7,115 nucleotides of DNA from Octadecabacter sp. (GCA_018500065.2 JAHBAO020000372.1:1-7115); one strand, 5' to 3'; shown: positions 1 to 5,857, numbered from the stretch's first letter. Notes: a model not told the origin generated them from the letters alone. Translations and numbers: made by a program.

Positions 1-75
1 ATATACAGTCATAAATTCAGTATCAGTCCCCGAAGGCGGGGCACCATCACGCGATGGCAGCGAATGCAGGCTCAT
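1..75 (-). CDS. N-terminus of an unidentified protein, cut by the left edge
   Basis: A leftward reading frame starts with ATG at 75-73 and stays open for all 25 codons to the window edge. A GGAG ribosome binding site (82-85, complement strand) sits 6 bases before the start, which is why I accept so short a piece. The visible peptide begins MSLHSLPSRD and continues with a Gly/Pro/Ser-rich stretch. There is no signal peptide or known motif, and I do not recognise the family. It follows sdhE on the same strand after a 102-base gap, so it may have its own promoter or be read through from the regulator-sdhE pair. The GC-rich CCCC/GGGG hairpin near 30-44 lies inside the frame and is probably just codon sequence. 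Confidence 0.5.
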   Translation of the reverse strand, partial: MSLHSLPSRDGAPPSGTDTEFMTVY

Positions 76-177
76 GTCAGTCTCCGTCTCAATCGTTTCT
101 CGAACTTTCTGGAACCCGAGTGCCATGCAAGTGGCAAACATTCCGTTAAATTACGAAAAATTTTGTGAAACGAAGTT

Positions 178-456
178 CTAAATCGCGGATGGTTTGGTAA
201 CGCCAATCGCGCCTTCGCGGATCATATCCATTAGACTGCGATAGGTTTCCGGTTCAACAGATTGTCCACTAACCCATTGATACAAATCATGATCATTCTC
301 GGATAGTAGTTTGTCGTATAGGGCAAGTTCATCAGCGTTCAGGTCCGCCAAATGCGCCTTGGAAAATCCCATCAAGATCAAATCCATCTCTTTGATTCCG
401 CGCCGAATTGAGCGCATGTGCAGTCGTTTGCGCATGACATCCAGGGGTTCATTCAT
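178..456 (-). CDS. sdhE: SdhE/CptB family FAD assembly factor for succinate dehydrogenase
   Basis: A 92-residue soluble protein of the SdhE (DUF339, yeast Sdh5) family. Members are small cytosolic helical proteins that promote covalent FAD attachment to the succinate dehydrogenase flavoprotein SdhA, and to fumarate reductase where present. The family hallmark RGxxE is seen as R19-G20-I21-K22-E23 after the typical basic lead RKRLHMRSIRRG. The conserved second half is also present as LLSENDHDLYQWVSG (about residues 50-64). Length is normal for the family. The start ATG at 456-454 overlaps the stop of the upstream regulator gene by 4 bases (ATGA), and the local ribosome binding site is weak and distant, so translation is probably coupled to that gene. 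No sdhABCD genes lie in the window. The family assignment is strong; the exact target is inferred. Confidence 0.93.
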   Translation of the reverse strand: MNEPLDVMRKRLHMRSIRRGIKEMDLILMGFSKAHLADLNADELALYDKLLSENDHDLYQWVSGQSVEPETYRSLMDMIREGAIGVTKPSAI

Positions 457-848
457 GCTTGATCCATCCTGCGAAGTCTTTTTTCAAGCTTGGCCAACCG
501 ATCATTGGACGCGGTCAGTTGCGCGCGCACCGCACGTACCTCGCTCAGTATTTCACCGACATCAGACGTCACTGGCGCGTCGTCTTCGGGCGCCAAAAGC
601 CCCTCACCTTCCGCCGTTAAAAGCCAGCGCAGGGACACACCCAGAATACCGGACAGAATGCTCAGGCGATTGGCACGTGGTTCGCTCAGGTCTTCTTCCC
701 AATTGCGCAGCGTGCTGGTCTTGATGCCAACCCGTTGTGCCAGTTCCTTCTGGCTCAGGCGTGCCGCTTCACGCGCCGCGGCTAGCCGGTCACCGAATGT
801 TGCCGTTTCTTCGCCGTACCAGTCGACTGTTTCGGAGTGTTCGTCCAT
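453..848 (-). CDS. XRE-family helix-turn-helix transcriptional regulator with C-terminal coiled coil
   Basis: A 131-residue protein. Residues about 18-75 form an XRE/Cro-CI type helix-turn-helix: helix 2 is near SQKELAQRVG (32-41) and the recognition helix near TSTLRNWEED (44-53), ending in the common GVSLRWLL segment. A linker of acidic and proline residues (80-96) leads to a Leu/Val/Ile-spaced, charged helix (97-129) that looks like a dimerising coiled coil. I chose ATG 848-846 because GGGGA lies about 6 bases upstream on the complement. In-frame ATGs at 860, 887 and 899 have weaker or no ribosome binding sites, and further extension would run into aspC on the other strand. It overlaps sdhE by 4 bases and diverges from aspC, so regulation of either or of itself is possible; the ligand and targets are unknown. 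Confidence 0.88.
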   Translation of the reverse strand: MDEHSETVDWYGEETATFGDRLAAAREAARLSQKELAQRVGIKTSTLRNWEEDLSEPRANRLSILSGILGVSLRWLLTAEGEGLLAPEDDAPVTSDVGEILSEVRAVRAQLTASNDRLAKLEKRLRRMDQA

Positions 849-939
849 CGTGGTCCCCATTCGGTTTAAGATCAGTTGCCGTTCCATCTCGCGCCCCATA
901 TGACACGAATAACATTTAACTTCCACACGAGGCGAACCG
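849..939. promoter_or_regulatory. Divergent promoter region between the XRE regulator and aspC
   Basis: This 91-base gap must carry start signals for both directions. Rightward, TTGCCG (876-881) and TATGAC (899-904), spaced 17 bases, each match the sigma-70 consensus at four of six positions and would put a transcript start near 911, ahead of the aspC ribosome binding site AGG (930-932). No clear leftward -35/-10 pair stands out. I see no convincing inverted repeat for an operator, although the XRE protein is the natural candidate to bind here. The promoter assignment is weak. Confidence 0.35.
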
Positions 940-2142
940 ATGTCTTTTCTCTCAGCGACGCTTGACCGCGTAAAACCATCACCAACCATCGCAGTGACGA
1001 CAAAGGCGCAGGAATTGAAGGCCGCCGGGCGTGACGTGATCGGCCTTGGCGCAGGTGAACCGGATTTTGACACGCCCGACAACATCAAAGCAGCAGGCAT
1101 CGCTGCGATCAATTTAGGCAAAACCAAATACACCGCCGTTGACGGCATTCCAGAGCTGAAAAAAGCGATCTGCACCAAGTTTCAGCGTGACAATGGCCTG
1201 ACCTATGAGCCCGCACAGGTCACAGTCGGCACGGGGGGCAAGCAAGTCCTTTATAACGCATTCATGGCGACCCTGAACGCAGGTGACGAAGTCATCATCC
1301 CTGCCCCCTATTGGGTCAGCTACCCCGACATGGTGCTTTTAGCGGGCGGTGAACCTGTGTTCATCCAAGCCCCGCTGGAGACGGGCTTTAAAATCACCGC
1401 CGATCAACTTGAAGCGGCGATCACGCCAAAAACCAAATGGTTCCTGTTCAACTCGCCGTCCAACCCGACGGGTGCTGGGTATTCATGGGATGAGCTTAAG
1501 GCGCTCACCGATGTGCTGCTGCGCCACCCCCACGTCTGGGTTCTGACCGATGATATGTATGAACACCTCGCTTACGGTGATTTCACGTTCTGCACCCCTG
1601 CGCAGGTCGAACCGCAGCTCTATGATCGCACACTGACTATGAACGGTGTGTCCAAGGCCTACGCCATGACAGGCTGGCGCATTGGCTACGCAGCGGGGCC
1701 AAAAGCCCTGATCGGCGCGATCCGCAAAGTTCAAAGCCAATCCACGTCCAACCCCTGCACCATCAGCCAATGGGCCGCGATTGAGGCACTGGAAGGCAAC
1801 CAAGACTTCATCGCGCCCAACAATGAACTGTTCGTGCGCCGGCGCGATCTGGTGGTCTCCATGCTGAATGATGCTGACGGCATCATCTGCCCGAAACCCG
1901 ATGGTGCGTTCTACGTCTATCCAAACATCGCAGGCTGCATCGGCAAGACCTCCCCCGCTGGCACACAAATCGCCAACGATGAAGTCTTCGCCACGGCCCT
2001 GCTGGAAGAAACAGGCGTCGCGGTGGTTTTCGGCGCCGCGTTCGGTCTTAGCCCCAACTTTCGCGTCAGTTATGCCACTTCAGACGAAGCGCTGAAAGAA
2101 GCCTGCACGCGCATTCAAACCTTCTGTTCCAGCTTAAGCTAG
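940..2142 (+). CDS. aspC: Aspartate aminotransferase (PLP fold-type I, subgroup I-beta-like)
   Basis: A full-length, 400-residue cytosolic enzyme that moves the amino group between aspartate and 2-oxoglutarate (giving oxaloacetate and glutamate). Visible signatures are GAGEPDFDTP (38-47), the substrate and PLP contact region KTKYTAVDGIPEL (61-73), GTGGKQ (97-102), N175 in SNPTG, D204 and Y207 in TDDMYEH, the Schiff-base lysine K239 in NGVSKAYAMTGWRIGY, and R375 in FRVSYA, which binds the alpha-carboxylate. All key residues are present. AGG at 930-932 lies 7 bases before the ATG. Some alphaproteobacterial I-beta enzymes also transaminate prephenate; the sequence alone cannot say whether this one does. 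The gene name aatA is also used for this group. It diverges from the XRE-sdhE pair and is followed after 53 bases by an unknown gene on the same strand, with no terminator visible between them. Confidence 0.95.
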   Translation: MSFLSATLDRVKPSPTIAVTTKAQELKAAGRDVIGLGAGEPDFDTPDNIKAAGIAAINLGKTKYTAVDGIPELKKAICTKFQRDNGLTYEPAQVTVGTGGKQVLYNAFMATLNAGDEVIIPAPYWVSYPDMVLLAGGEPVFIQAPLETGFKITADQLEAAITPKTKWFLFNSPSNPTGAGYSWDELKALTDVLLRHPHVWVLTDDMYEHLAYGDFTFCTPAQVEPQLYDRTLTMNGVSKAYAMTGWRIGYAAGPKALIGAIRKVQSQSTSNPCTISQWAAIEALEGNQDFIAPNNELFVRRRDLVVSMLNDADGIICPKPDGAFYVYPNIAGCIGKTSPAGTQIANDEVFATALLEETGVAVVFGAAFGLSPNFRVSYATSDEALKEACTRIQTFCSSLS

Positions 2143-2195
2143 CCGCGGCGATGATGCTCTGATAGACTGCTCCTAGAAACGTGAGCAGGTGACGT

Positions 2196-2612
2196 ATGGG
2201 CGCAGATCTTCCAGACTATTACTTCCGTGTCCGTGAAAACGGCGCGGCCGTGTTTCGTGTTGATACAGAAAACCGCCAGCGCCGCATTGAGATGGACCAG
2301 ATCGCGGTCATCAACATCAAGAACGGTGAAGTAAAACCACAGGGCGATCGCACGCTTTCAGACACCGACATCACGCGGATCGAAACTTGGATGGCCGAAC
2401 GCATGGCCCTCCTCGCCCAGCGCGACATCGACGACATTCACCGCGCGGTTGATTACCTCAACATCACCACGCAATGGGTGCAGTCCAAAGCCAGCGATCA
2501 ACAGCTCGAAGGCATCACAGATGACTTACTGCTGGCGATGCACGACCTGCGCACAATCTTGGTACGCAAAAAAGCAGACCGCCTGATGAAAGACCAAGAC
2601 ACCGCTGAGTAA
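2196..2612 (+). CDS. Conserved-looking hypothetical protein, 138 residues
   Basis: I do not recognise this family. The product is a soluble, charged protein with no signal peptide or membrane segment. The first ~45 residues look beta-rich (YYFRVRENGAAVFRVD, then IAVINIKNG). The rest (about 56-135) looks like several amphipathic helices rich in Asp, Arg and Gln, ending in a basic-acidic tail. AGGTGA (2187-2192) directly precedes the ATG at 2196. Codon use resembles its neighbours, and the reading frame is open without interruption, so I treat it as real. It lies 53 bases downstream of aspC and may be co-transcribed with it. It resembles the small accessory proteins often found only in Rhodobacteraceae, but that is an impression, not a database result. 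Confidence 0.8.
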   Translation: MGADLPDYYFRVRENGAAVFRVDTENRQRRIEMDQIAVINIKNGEVKPQGDRTLSDTDITRIETWMAERMALLAQRDIDDIHRAVDYLNITTQWVQSKASDQQLEGITDDLLLAMHDLRTILVRKKADRLMKDQDTAE

Positions 2613-2631
2613 CCCCGTCTACTTTCACCTT

Positions 2632-2715
2632 GCTTTTTTTCATGAATATCCCGGGGTCCGAAGGACGGGGCATTGCGCCAAGAAATCACGCAGCGATTGG
2701 GGGCTGGCCCCTCTT
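2632..2715. repeat. Structured GC-rich gene-end element between convergent genes
   Basis: The gap between the stops of the 138-residue gene and the MATE gene is packed with self-complementary pieces. These are CCCCGTC (2614-2620) against GACGGGG (2664-2670), GTCC-gaa-GGAC (2656-2666), and GGGGC-tg-GCCCC (2700-2711) followed by TCTTTCT. Next to these are a T run (2634-2640) and, on the complement, a stretch reading CCCCGGGATATTCATG. Rhodobacteraceae genomes often carry GC hairpin blocks ending in CCCCxGGATATT-like sequence just after stop codons, and this looks like a diverged member read on the minus strand. It may end transcription from both sides, but no classic strong hairpin plus long T-run is present. 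Confidence 0.4.
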
Positions 2716-2720
2716 TCTAC

Positions 2721-2742
2721 GCCAATTTTCTTGAAAATTGGC
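2721..2742. repeat. Perfect 10-bp AT-rich inverted repeat at the MATE stop codon
   Basis: GCCAATTTTC (2721-2730) and GAAAATTGGC (2733-2742) are exact reverse complements separated only by TT. The right arm touches the TAG stop of the MATE gene (2744-2742). On the minus strand it would form a hairpin immediately after translation ends, so it could act as a 3' end-stabilising or weak terminating structure. The downstream sequence is not U-rich. A similar palindrome lies at 4617-4639 just beyond another leftward gene. Confidence 0.75.
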
Positions 2743-4115
2743 TACCTGCCCGCTGCAAGCGCAGGCTTACTGATATGAACAGAGCGCCCCCAAAACCGCT
2801 GGCTGAGCAGCGCCCCAGCGACGCCCAGACCCACGGTCAGACCAAGCCATAATCCAACAGGCCCCCAATCAAACACGAAAGCCATAACATAGCTCGCTGG
2901 AATGCCGATTATCCAATAACTGACAACGGCCAACCACATCGGCACACGCGTATCTTGCACACCGCGCAAAACCGATAACGCGACGATTTGGGCCGCGTCC
3001 ACAAACTGAAACAGCGCAGACAACATCACCAACACCACCCCAAGCGCCAAAACAGCATCCCGCGCGGGGTCCGATGGGTCGAGGAATAACCCGACAAAAA
3101 ACGCAGGTATCGCGAGATAAAGCGCGACAACAATCGCCCCGAAACTCAGCGAGACAAAATATGCCACTATCGCACTACGCCGAAGTTCTGCTTCATCCCG
3201 CGCACCGAAATGACGGCTCGCGCGGATCGTTGCAGCTTCGGACATGCCAACATGAAACATGAACATAAACGCGGTCAGCTGCAGCGCGATCCCGTGGGCC
3301 GCGAGCTCGATCTCGCCAATCCACCCCATCATTACGGACGCCCCGGTAAACAGCGCGCCTTCTGCAAAGGATGTCAGACCGATCGGCATGCCAAGGCGAA
3401 ACACTTGCATCATGGCCTCGTTGTCGCTTTTCCAGATGCGGCGGAACAATTCGGCTTCTGGCTTTTTCCATTGCGTGTAGGCCATCAGCGCAACCATCTG
3501 CAAAATCTGGATCACGACAGACGCAATCGCCGCGCCCTCAATCCCCAACTCCGGTGCGCCTAAGTTACCGAAAATTAGCGCATAATTCACAAGCGCGTTT
3601 GCCGCCAACGCCACAAGCGTAATCCACAATTGCACCGCCGTCAGTTCCAACGCCCCAAGGTAAGAGCGCATAACCTGCGCGCCCATCGCCGGAAACATCC
3701 CCAGCACGGCAATCCGCAGATACAAACCACCCTGCACCGCCACCGCTGGTTCTTGTCCCATCATTAGCAAGACCTGTTCGCCGTACATGAACGGAACAAT
3801 CAACAACGCCGCATAGATCGCAGACAACCACAGCGCCATGCGCGTCACACGGCGGGCGCGGGTCTCATCGCCCATCTCGACCGCTTCAGCGACCATCGGC
3901 GTGACAGCACGCCCAAATCCAGCGCCAATAATAAACGTGATAAACCACAACCCGGTGGCAACGGTTGCCGCCGCCAGTGACGTGACAGAATACCACCCCA
4001 GCATGATCGTATCCGTCATATGGATCGAAAAGCCCGCAACATTGGCCCCGACAAGCGGCAAACCAAGTTTGAGCAAACGGCCCGTGTGGGTGCGATATGA
4101 CATCTGAGTGGACAT
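2742..4115 (-). CDS. MATE family multidrug/cation efflux transporter (NorM-like)
   Basis: An inner-membrane protein of 457 residues, the usual MATE length, with about 12 hydrophobic segments in two related halves. Typical motifs are GLPLVGANVAG and MTDTIMLGWY near the start (18-42), the NYALIFGNLG...GIEGAAIAS loop (177-199), the second-half start LGMPIGLTSFAEGALF (241-256), GMSEAATIRASRHFGARD (290-307) and FVDAAQIVALSVLRGVQDTRVP (371-392). MATE proteins export cationic compounds, drugs or metabolites using Na+ or H+ gradients; the substrate cannot be read from the sequence. The start is uncertain. ATG 4115 has AGG directly against it, whereas the in-frame ATG at 4103 (protein beginning MSYRTH) has AGGA about 11 bases upstream. 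The last residues, PALAAGR, lie in repeat-like sequence, and the stop abuts a perfect palindrome. Upstream lies a decayed, divergent gene. Confidence 0.94.
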   Translation of the reverse strand: MSTQMSYRTHTGRLLKLGLPLVGANVAGFSIHMTDTIMLGWYSVTSLAAATVATGLWFITFIIGAGFGRAVTPMVAEAVEMGDETRARRVTRMALWLSAIYAALLIVPFMYGEQVLLMMGQEPAVAVQGGLYLRIAVLGMFPAMGAQVMRSYLGALELTAVQLWITLVALAANALVNYALIFGNLGAPELGIEGAAIASVVIQILQMVALMAYTQWKKPEAELFRRIWKSDNEAMMQVFRLGMPIGLTSFAEGALFTGASVMMGWIGEIELAAHGIALQLTAFMFMFHVGMSEAATIRASRHFGARDEAELRRSAIVAYFVSLSFGAIVVALYLAIPAFFVGLFLDPSDPARDAVLALGVVLVMLSALFQFVDAAQIVALSVLRGVQDTRVPMWLAVVSYWIIGIPASYVMAFVFDWGPVGLWLGLTVGLGVAGALLSQRFWGRSVHISKPALAAGR

Positions 4116-4126
4116 CCTGAAGGCAT

Positions 4127-4143
4127 ATGCCCAATTTTGGCAT
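4127..4143. promoter_or_regulatory. Imperfect palindrome in the MATE upstream region
   Basis: ATGCCCAATTTTGGCAT is a 17-base sequence in which seven of eight position pairs around the central T are complementary. It sits 12 bases before the MATE start at 4115 and 36 bases before the DUF2461-like remnant, in what was a divergent promoter region. That is where an operator would be expected. No regulator gene is adjacent, no clear -10/-35 pair is seen, and AT palindromes occur elsewhere in this window, so the role is conjecture. Confidence 0.3.
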
Positions 4144-4178
4144 GGGTCTAGCCTTGGAGCACTTCAAAGGAAGCGATC

Positions 4179-4268
4179 ATGTTCGAGACATTTATTGACG
4201 ACACCCAGACCTTCCTGAAAGCGCTCGGCGCGAACAACAAACGCGGCTGGTTTGTACACGCCATTTAG
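4179..4268 (+). pseudogene. 5' remnant of a DUF2461 (TIGR02453-like) gene
   Basis: A frame of 29 codons starts at ATG 4179 behind a strong ribosome binding site (AAAGGAAG, 4166-4173, about 7 bases away) and ends at TAG 4266-4268. Its residues TFLKALGANNKRGWF match what I know of the DUF2461 N-terminus, where a FLxxLxANNxRxWF segment is followed by AHK and some 190 further residues. Here the match stops at GWF, four codons before the stop, and none of the remainder is recognisable downstream in any frame. I read this as the intact beginning of a once functional gene whose body was deleted near 4253. DUF2461 proteins have no firmly established function. A real 29-residue peptide is a less likely alternative. 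Confidence 0.6.
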
Positions 4269-4401
4269 AAATGTCAGCGGCTGTGCAAAGCGGGAATGTC
4301 ACCACGGGCGCTGACGAGAGCATGGCTTAACAAGCAGGAGACCTCACATATCGCAGGGTTGGTCAGCCTTGCAGATTGATGCTGTCGAACGCTTTGGCTA
4401 G

Positions 4402-4614
4402 CGTCTTTATATGTACCAACACCTGAAACTTCATACCGACGTTGACGTCTTAAAGCACTCTCCGCTGGTGCGTGAGATGGTCATGGCCTTGCTGTATGCC
4501 GATGAAAATGGGGGGATCGGGCTGACCACACAGCTCAAATCCGCCTTCACGGACCTTTGGCCTTTATCGGACATGCTGATCGGCGCGGTCGAACCCCCAA
4601 CGATCCAGTCAAGA
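4402..4614 (+). pseudogene. Orphan open reading frame, probable gene fragment
   Basis: After a TAG at 4399-4401 this frame is open, with a possible ATG at 4411, and reads on past 4700. The part before the palindrome has protein-like composition (VLKHSPLVREMVMALLY, then DENGGIGLTTQLKSAF). Beyond about 4614 it runs through a palindrome and a tandem repeat, encoding the low-complexity pair PAAGVKQ / PAAGVNQ, and then into the opposite-strand aminotransferase gene, so the end is not a natural C-terminus. There is no good ribosome binding site before 4411. I do not recognise the family. It could be the middle of a gene that has lost both ends, or the debris that replaced the DUF2461 body. It could also be a chance frame. 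Confidence 0.3.
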
Positions 4615-4616
4615 CC

Positions 4617-4639
4617 GCCAAAATTTATCGAATTTTGGC
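4617..4639. repeat. Perfect 9-bp AT-rich inverted repeat downstream of the aminotransferase gene
   Basis: GCCAAAATT (4617-4625) and AATTTTGGC (4631-4639) are exact reverse complements around a 5-base loop TATCG. It lies about 50 bases past the stop of the leftward aminotransferase gene, so its RNA could fold at that transcript's 3' end. The minus-strand sequence after it (GGTCTTGACTGG) has no T-run, so it is not a textbook intrinsic terminator. Its arms resemble those of the palindrome at 2721-2742. Confidence 0.7.
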
Positions 4640-4644
4640 CCCCG

Positions 4645-4686
4645 CCCGCCGCAGGCGTAAAACAACCCGCCGCAGGCGTAAATCAA
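4645..4686. repeat. Two tandem copies of a 21-bp unit
   Basis: CCCGCCGCAGGCGTAAA occurs at 4645-4661 and again at 4666-4682. With the following four bases (ACAA, then TCAA) the unit is 21 bp, repeated head to tail with one mismatch. Each copy contains CGCC-gca-GGCG, a small potential hairpin. The array sits between the AT palindrome and the aminotransferase stop codon (TAG, 4693-4691). Part of the same GC core (GCCCGCnGCAnGCG) recurs beside the palindrome at the MATE 3' end (2747-2760). Confidence 0.8.
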
Positions 4687-4690
4687 ATCC

Positions 4691-5833
4691 CTAAAGGACT
4701 TGGTCAGCCACATCCGTGAACGCCTTCAACGTCGCATCCACATCGCGCAGCTTATCTATCCCGAACAGCCCTATTCGGAACGTTTTGAAATCAGCCGGTT
4801 CATCCACGGCCAGTGGCACGCCCGCCGCAATCTGCATGCCTGCCGCCGCGAACTTCGACCCGTTCTGAATGTCGCTGTCGTTGGTGTAACACACAACAAC
4901 ACCCGGTGCGCCAAAGCCTTCAGCCGCGACAGGTTTTAACCCCTTGCCCGCCATATATGCCCGCACGCCATTGCCCAGTTTCCACTGTGCCTCGCGCAGG
5001 GCATCAAAGCCGATCTCTTTGGTCTCAATCATCGTGTCGCGGAAATCACGCAGGGCGTCTGTCGGCATGGTTGCGTTATAGGCGTGGCCACCGTTCAGAT
5101 AGGCTTCCATAATCTGACGCCATTTCTTGAGATCAATGGCGAAGCTGTTTGACGTCGTCGCATCCAGACGCTCAAGCGCACGCGTCGACATCATCACCAA
5201 GCCCGCGGACGGGCTGGACGACCAACCCTTTTGCGGCGCGGAAATCAGCACGTCCACGCCCGTGGCTTTCATATCAACCCAGGCACACCCCGACGCGATG
5301 CAATCCAGAACCATCAGTGCCCCGACCTCATGTGCGGCCTCAGCCAATGCCTTCACGTAGTCATCCGGCAAAATGATGCCAGCACTGGTTTCGACATGGG
5401 GCGCAAACACGACATCAGGTTTTGCCTCACGAATGGCGGCCGTTACCTCTGCAATCGATGCAGGCGCAAACGGTGCGCGGCTGTCGTTGCCGGTTTGACG
5501 CGCCTTATGGACTGTCGTCTTGGACGTGAATTCACCTGCGTCAAAAATCTGACTCCAACGGTATGAAAACCAGCCATTGCGCACAATCAGCGCATGGGCG
5601 TTGCCGCCAAACTGACGCGCCACCGCTTCCATGCCAAAGGTACCACCACCCGGCACAATCGCCACGCCATCTGCGTTATAGACGTCACACAACATCGTGT
5701 GCAGGTCGCGCATCACGCCTTGAAACACCTTAGACATGCTGTTGAGGGATCGATCGGTGAACACGACCGAGAATTCCATCAGTCCATCGGGGTCAACGGG
5801 GGTGTGGTGGGTGCGGTGGGTGCCAACTGTCAT
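4691..5833 (-). CDS. Class V PLP-dependent aminotransferase (alanine/serine-glyoxylate type)
   Basis: A 380-residue soluble enzyme of the class V aminotransferase family, which includes alanine-, serine- and aspartate-using glyoxylate or pyruvate aminotransferases. Visible features are HHTPVDPDG (9-17), the PLP phosphate loop PGGGTFGMEA (61-70), D177 in VLDCIASG (which contacts the PLP ring nitrogen), the Schiff-base lysine K202 in SAPQKGWSSSP, and the carboxylate-binding R353 in TFRIGLFG. The QKGW context differs from the SGSQK(A/G) seen in well-studied serine-glyoxylate enzymes, so I do not assign a substrate or gene name. I chose ATG 5833 because GGAGGA (5843-5838) is ideally placed 4 bases upstream. 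A frame extension to 5911 would translate the probable promoter. It follows the diguanylate cyclase gene on the same strand after 108 bases. Downstream come repeats and debris rather than a partner gene. Confidence 0.92.
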   Translation of the reverse strand: MTVGTHRTHHTPVDPDGLMEFSVVFTDRSLNSMSKVFQGVMRDLHTMLCDVYNADGVAIVPGGGTFGMEAVARQFGGNAHALIVRNGWFSYRWSQIFDAGEFTSKTTVHKARQTGNDSRAPFAPASIAEVTAAIREAKPDVVFAPHVETSAGIILPDDYVKALAEAAHEVGALMVLDCIASGCAWVDMKATGVDVLISAPQKGWSSSPSAGLVMMSTRALERLDATTSNSFAIDLKKWRQIMEAYLNGGHAYNATMPTDALRDFRDTMIETKEIGFDALREAQWKLGNGVRAYMAGKGLKPVAAEGFGAPGVVVCYTNDSDIQNGSKFAAAGMQIAAGVPLAVDEPADFKTFRIGLFGIDKLRDVDATLKAFTDVADQVL

Positions 5834-5857
5834 AGGGTCCTCCAAAGTTAGAAGGCA

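Larger units (their letters stand above)
4269..4690. other. Decayed, gene-poor stretch
   Basis: About 420 bases between the DUF2461-like stop and the end of the class V aminotransferase gene hold no intact gene. A 19-codon ATG frame at 4271-4330 lacks a ribosome binding site. The orphan frame from 4402, the palindrome at 4617-4639 and the tandem repeat at 4645-4686 are described separately. No tRNA, transposase or terminal inverted repeats of an insertion sequence are visible, so the cause of the decay is not evident. Confidence 0.6.

Noticed and set aside
30..45. CCCC-gaaggc-GGGG hairpin as a terminator or as another copy of the gene-end hairpin near 2656.
   Set aside because: It falls inside the supported left-edge coding frame, has no T-run, and shares only a short GC motif with the other site.
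100..145. Sigma-54-like TGGCAC-N5-TTCC on the minus strand, and TGCCA/TGGCA inverted repeat (122-137) before the left-edge gene.
   Set aside because: The essential GC of the -12 element is missing and the 5-bp arms are short enough to occur by chance.
277..290. FNR-like site TTGAT-acaa-ATCAT (9 of 10 consensus bases).
   Set aside because: It lies in the middle of the sdhE coding region, where the bases encode the conserved DHDLYQW stretch, far from any start; it is probably chance.
849..1178. N-terminal extension of the XRE regulator by up to 110 residues into the aspC region on the opposite strand.
   Set aside because: The extra residues are the antisense of conserved aspC codons and do not resemble a domain; ATG 848 has the best ribosome binding site and gives a normal XRE protein.
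4271..4330. 19-codon ATG frame after the DUF2461 remnant.
   Set aside because: It has no ribosome binding site and no recognisable motif; frames of this size are expected by chance.
4645..4686. Possible CRISPR-like repeat.
   Set aside because: There are only two directly abutting copies without spacers, and no cas genes nearby.
4615..4719. C-terminal part of the orphan frame, with the repeated peptide PAAGVKQ/PAAGVNQ.
   Set aside because: It is translation of a palindrome, a tandem repeat and the antisense end of the aminotransferase gene, not a protein domain.
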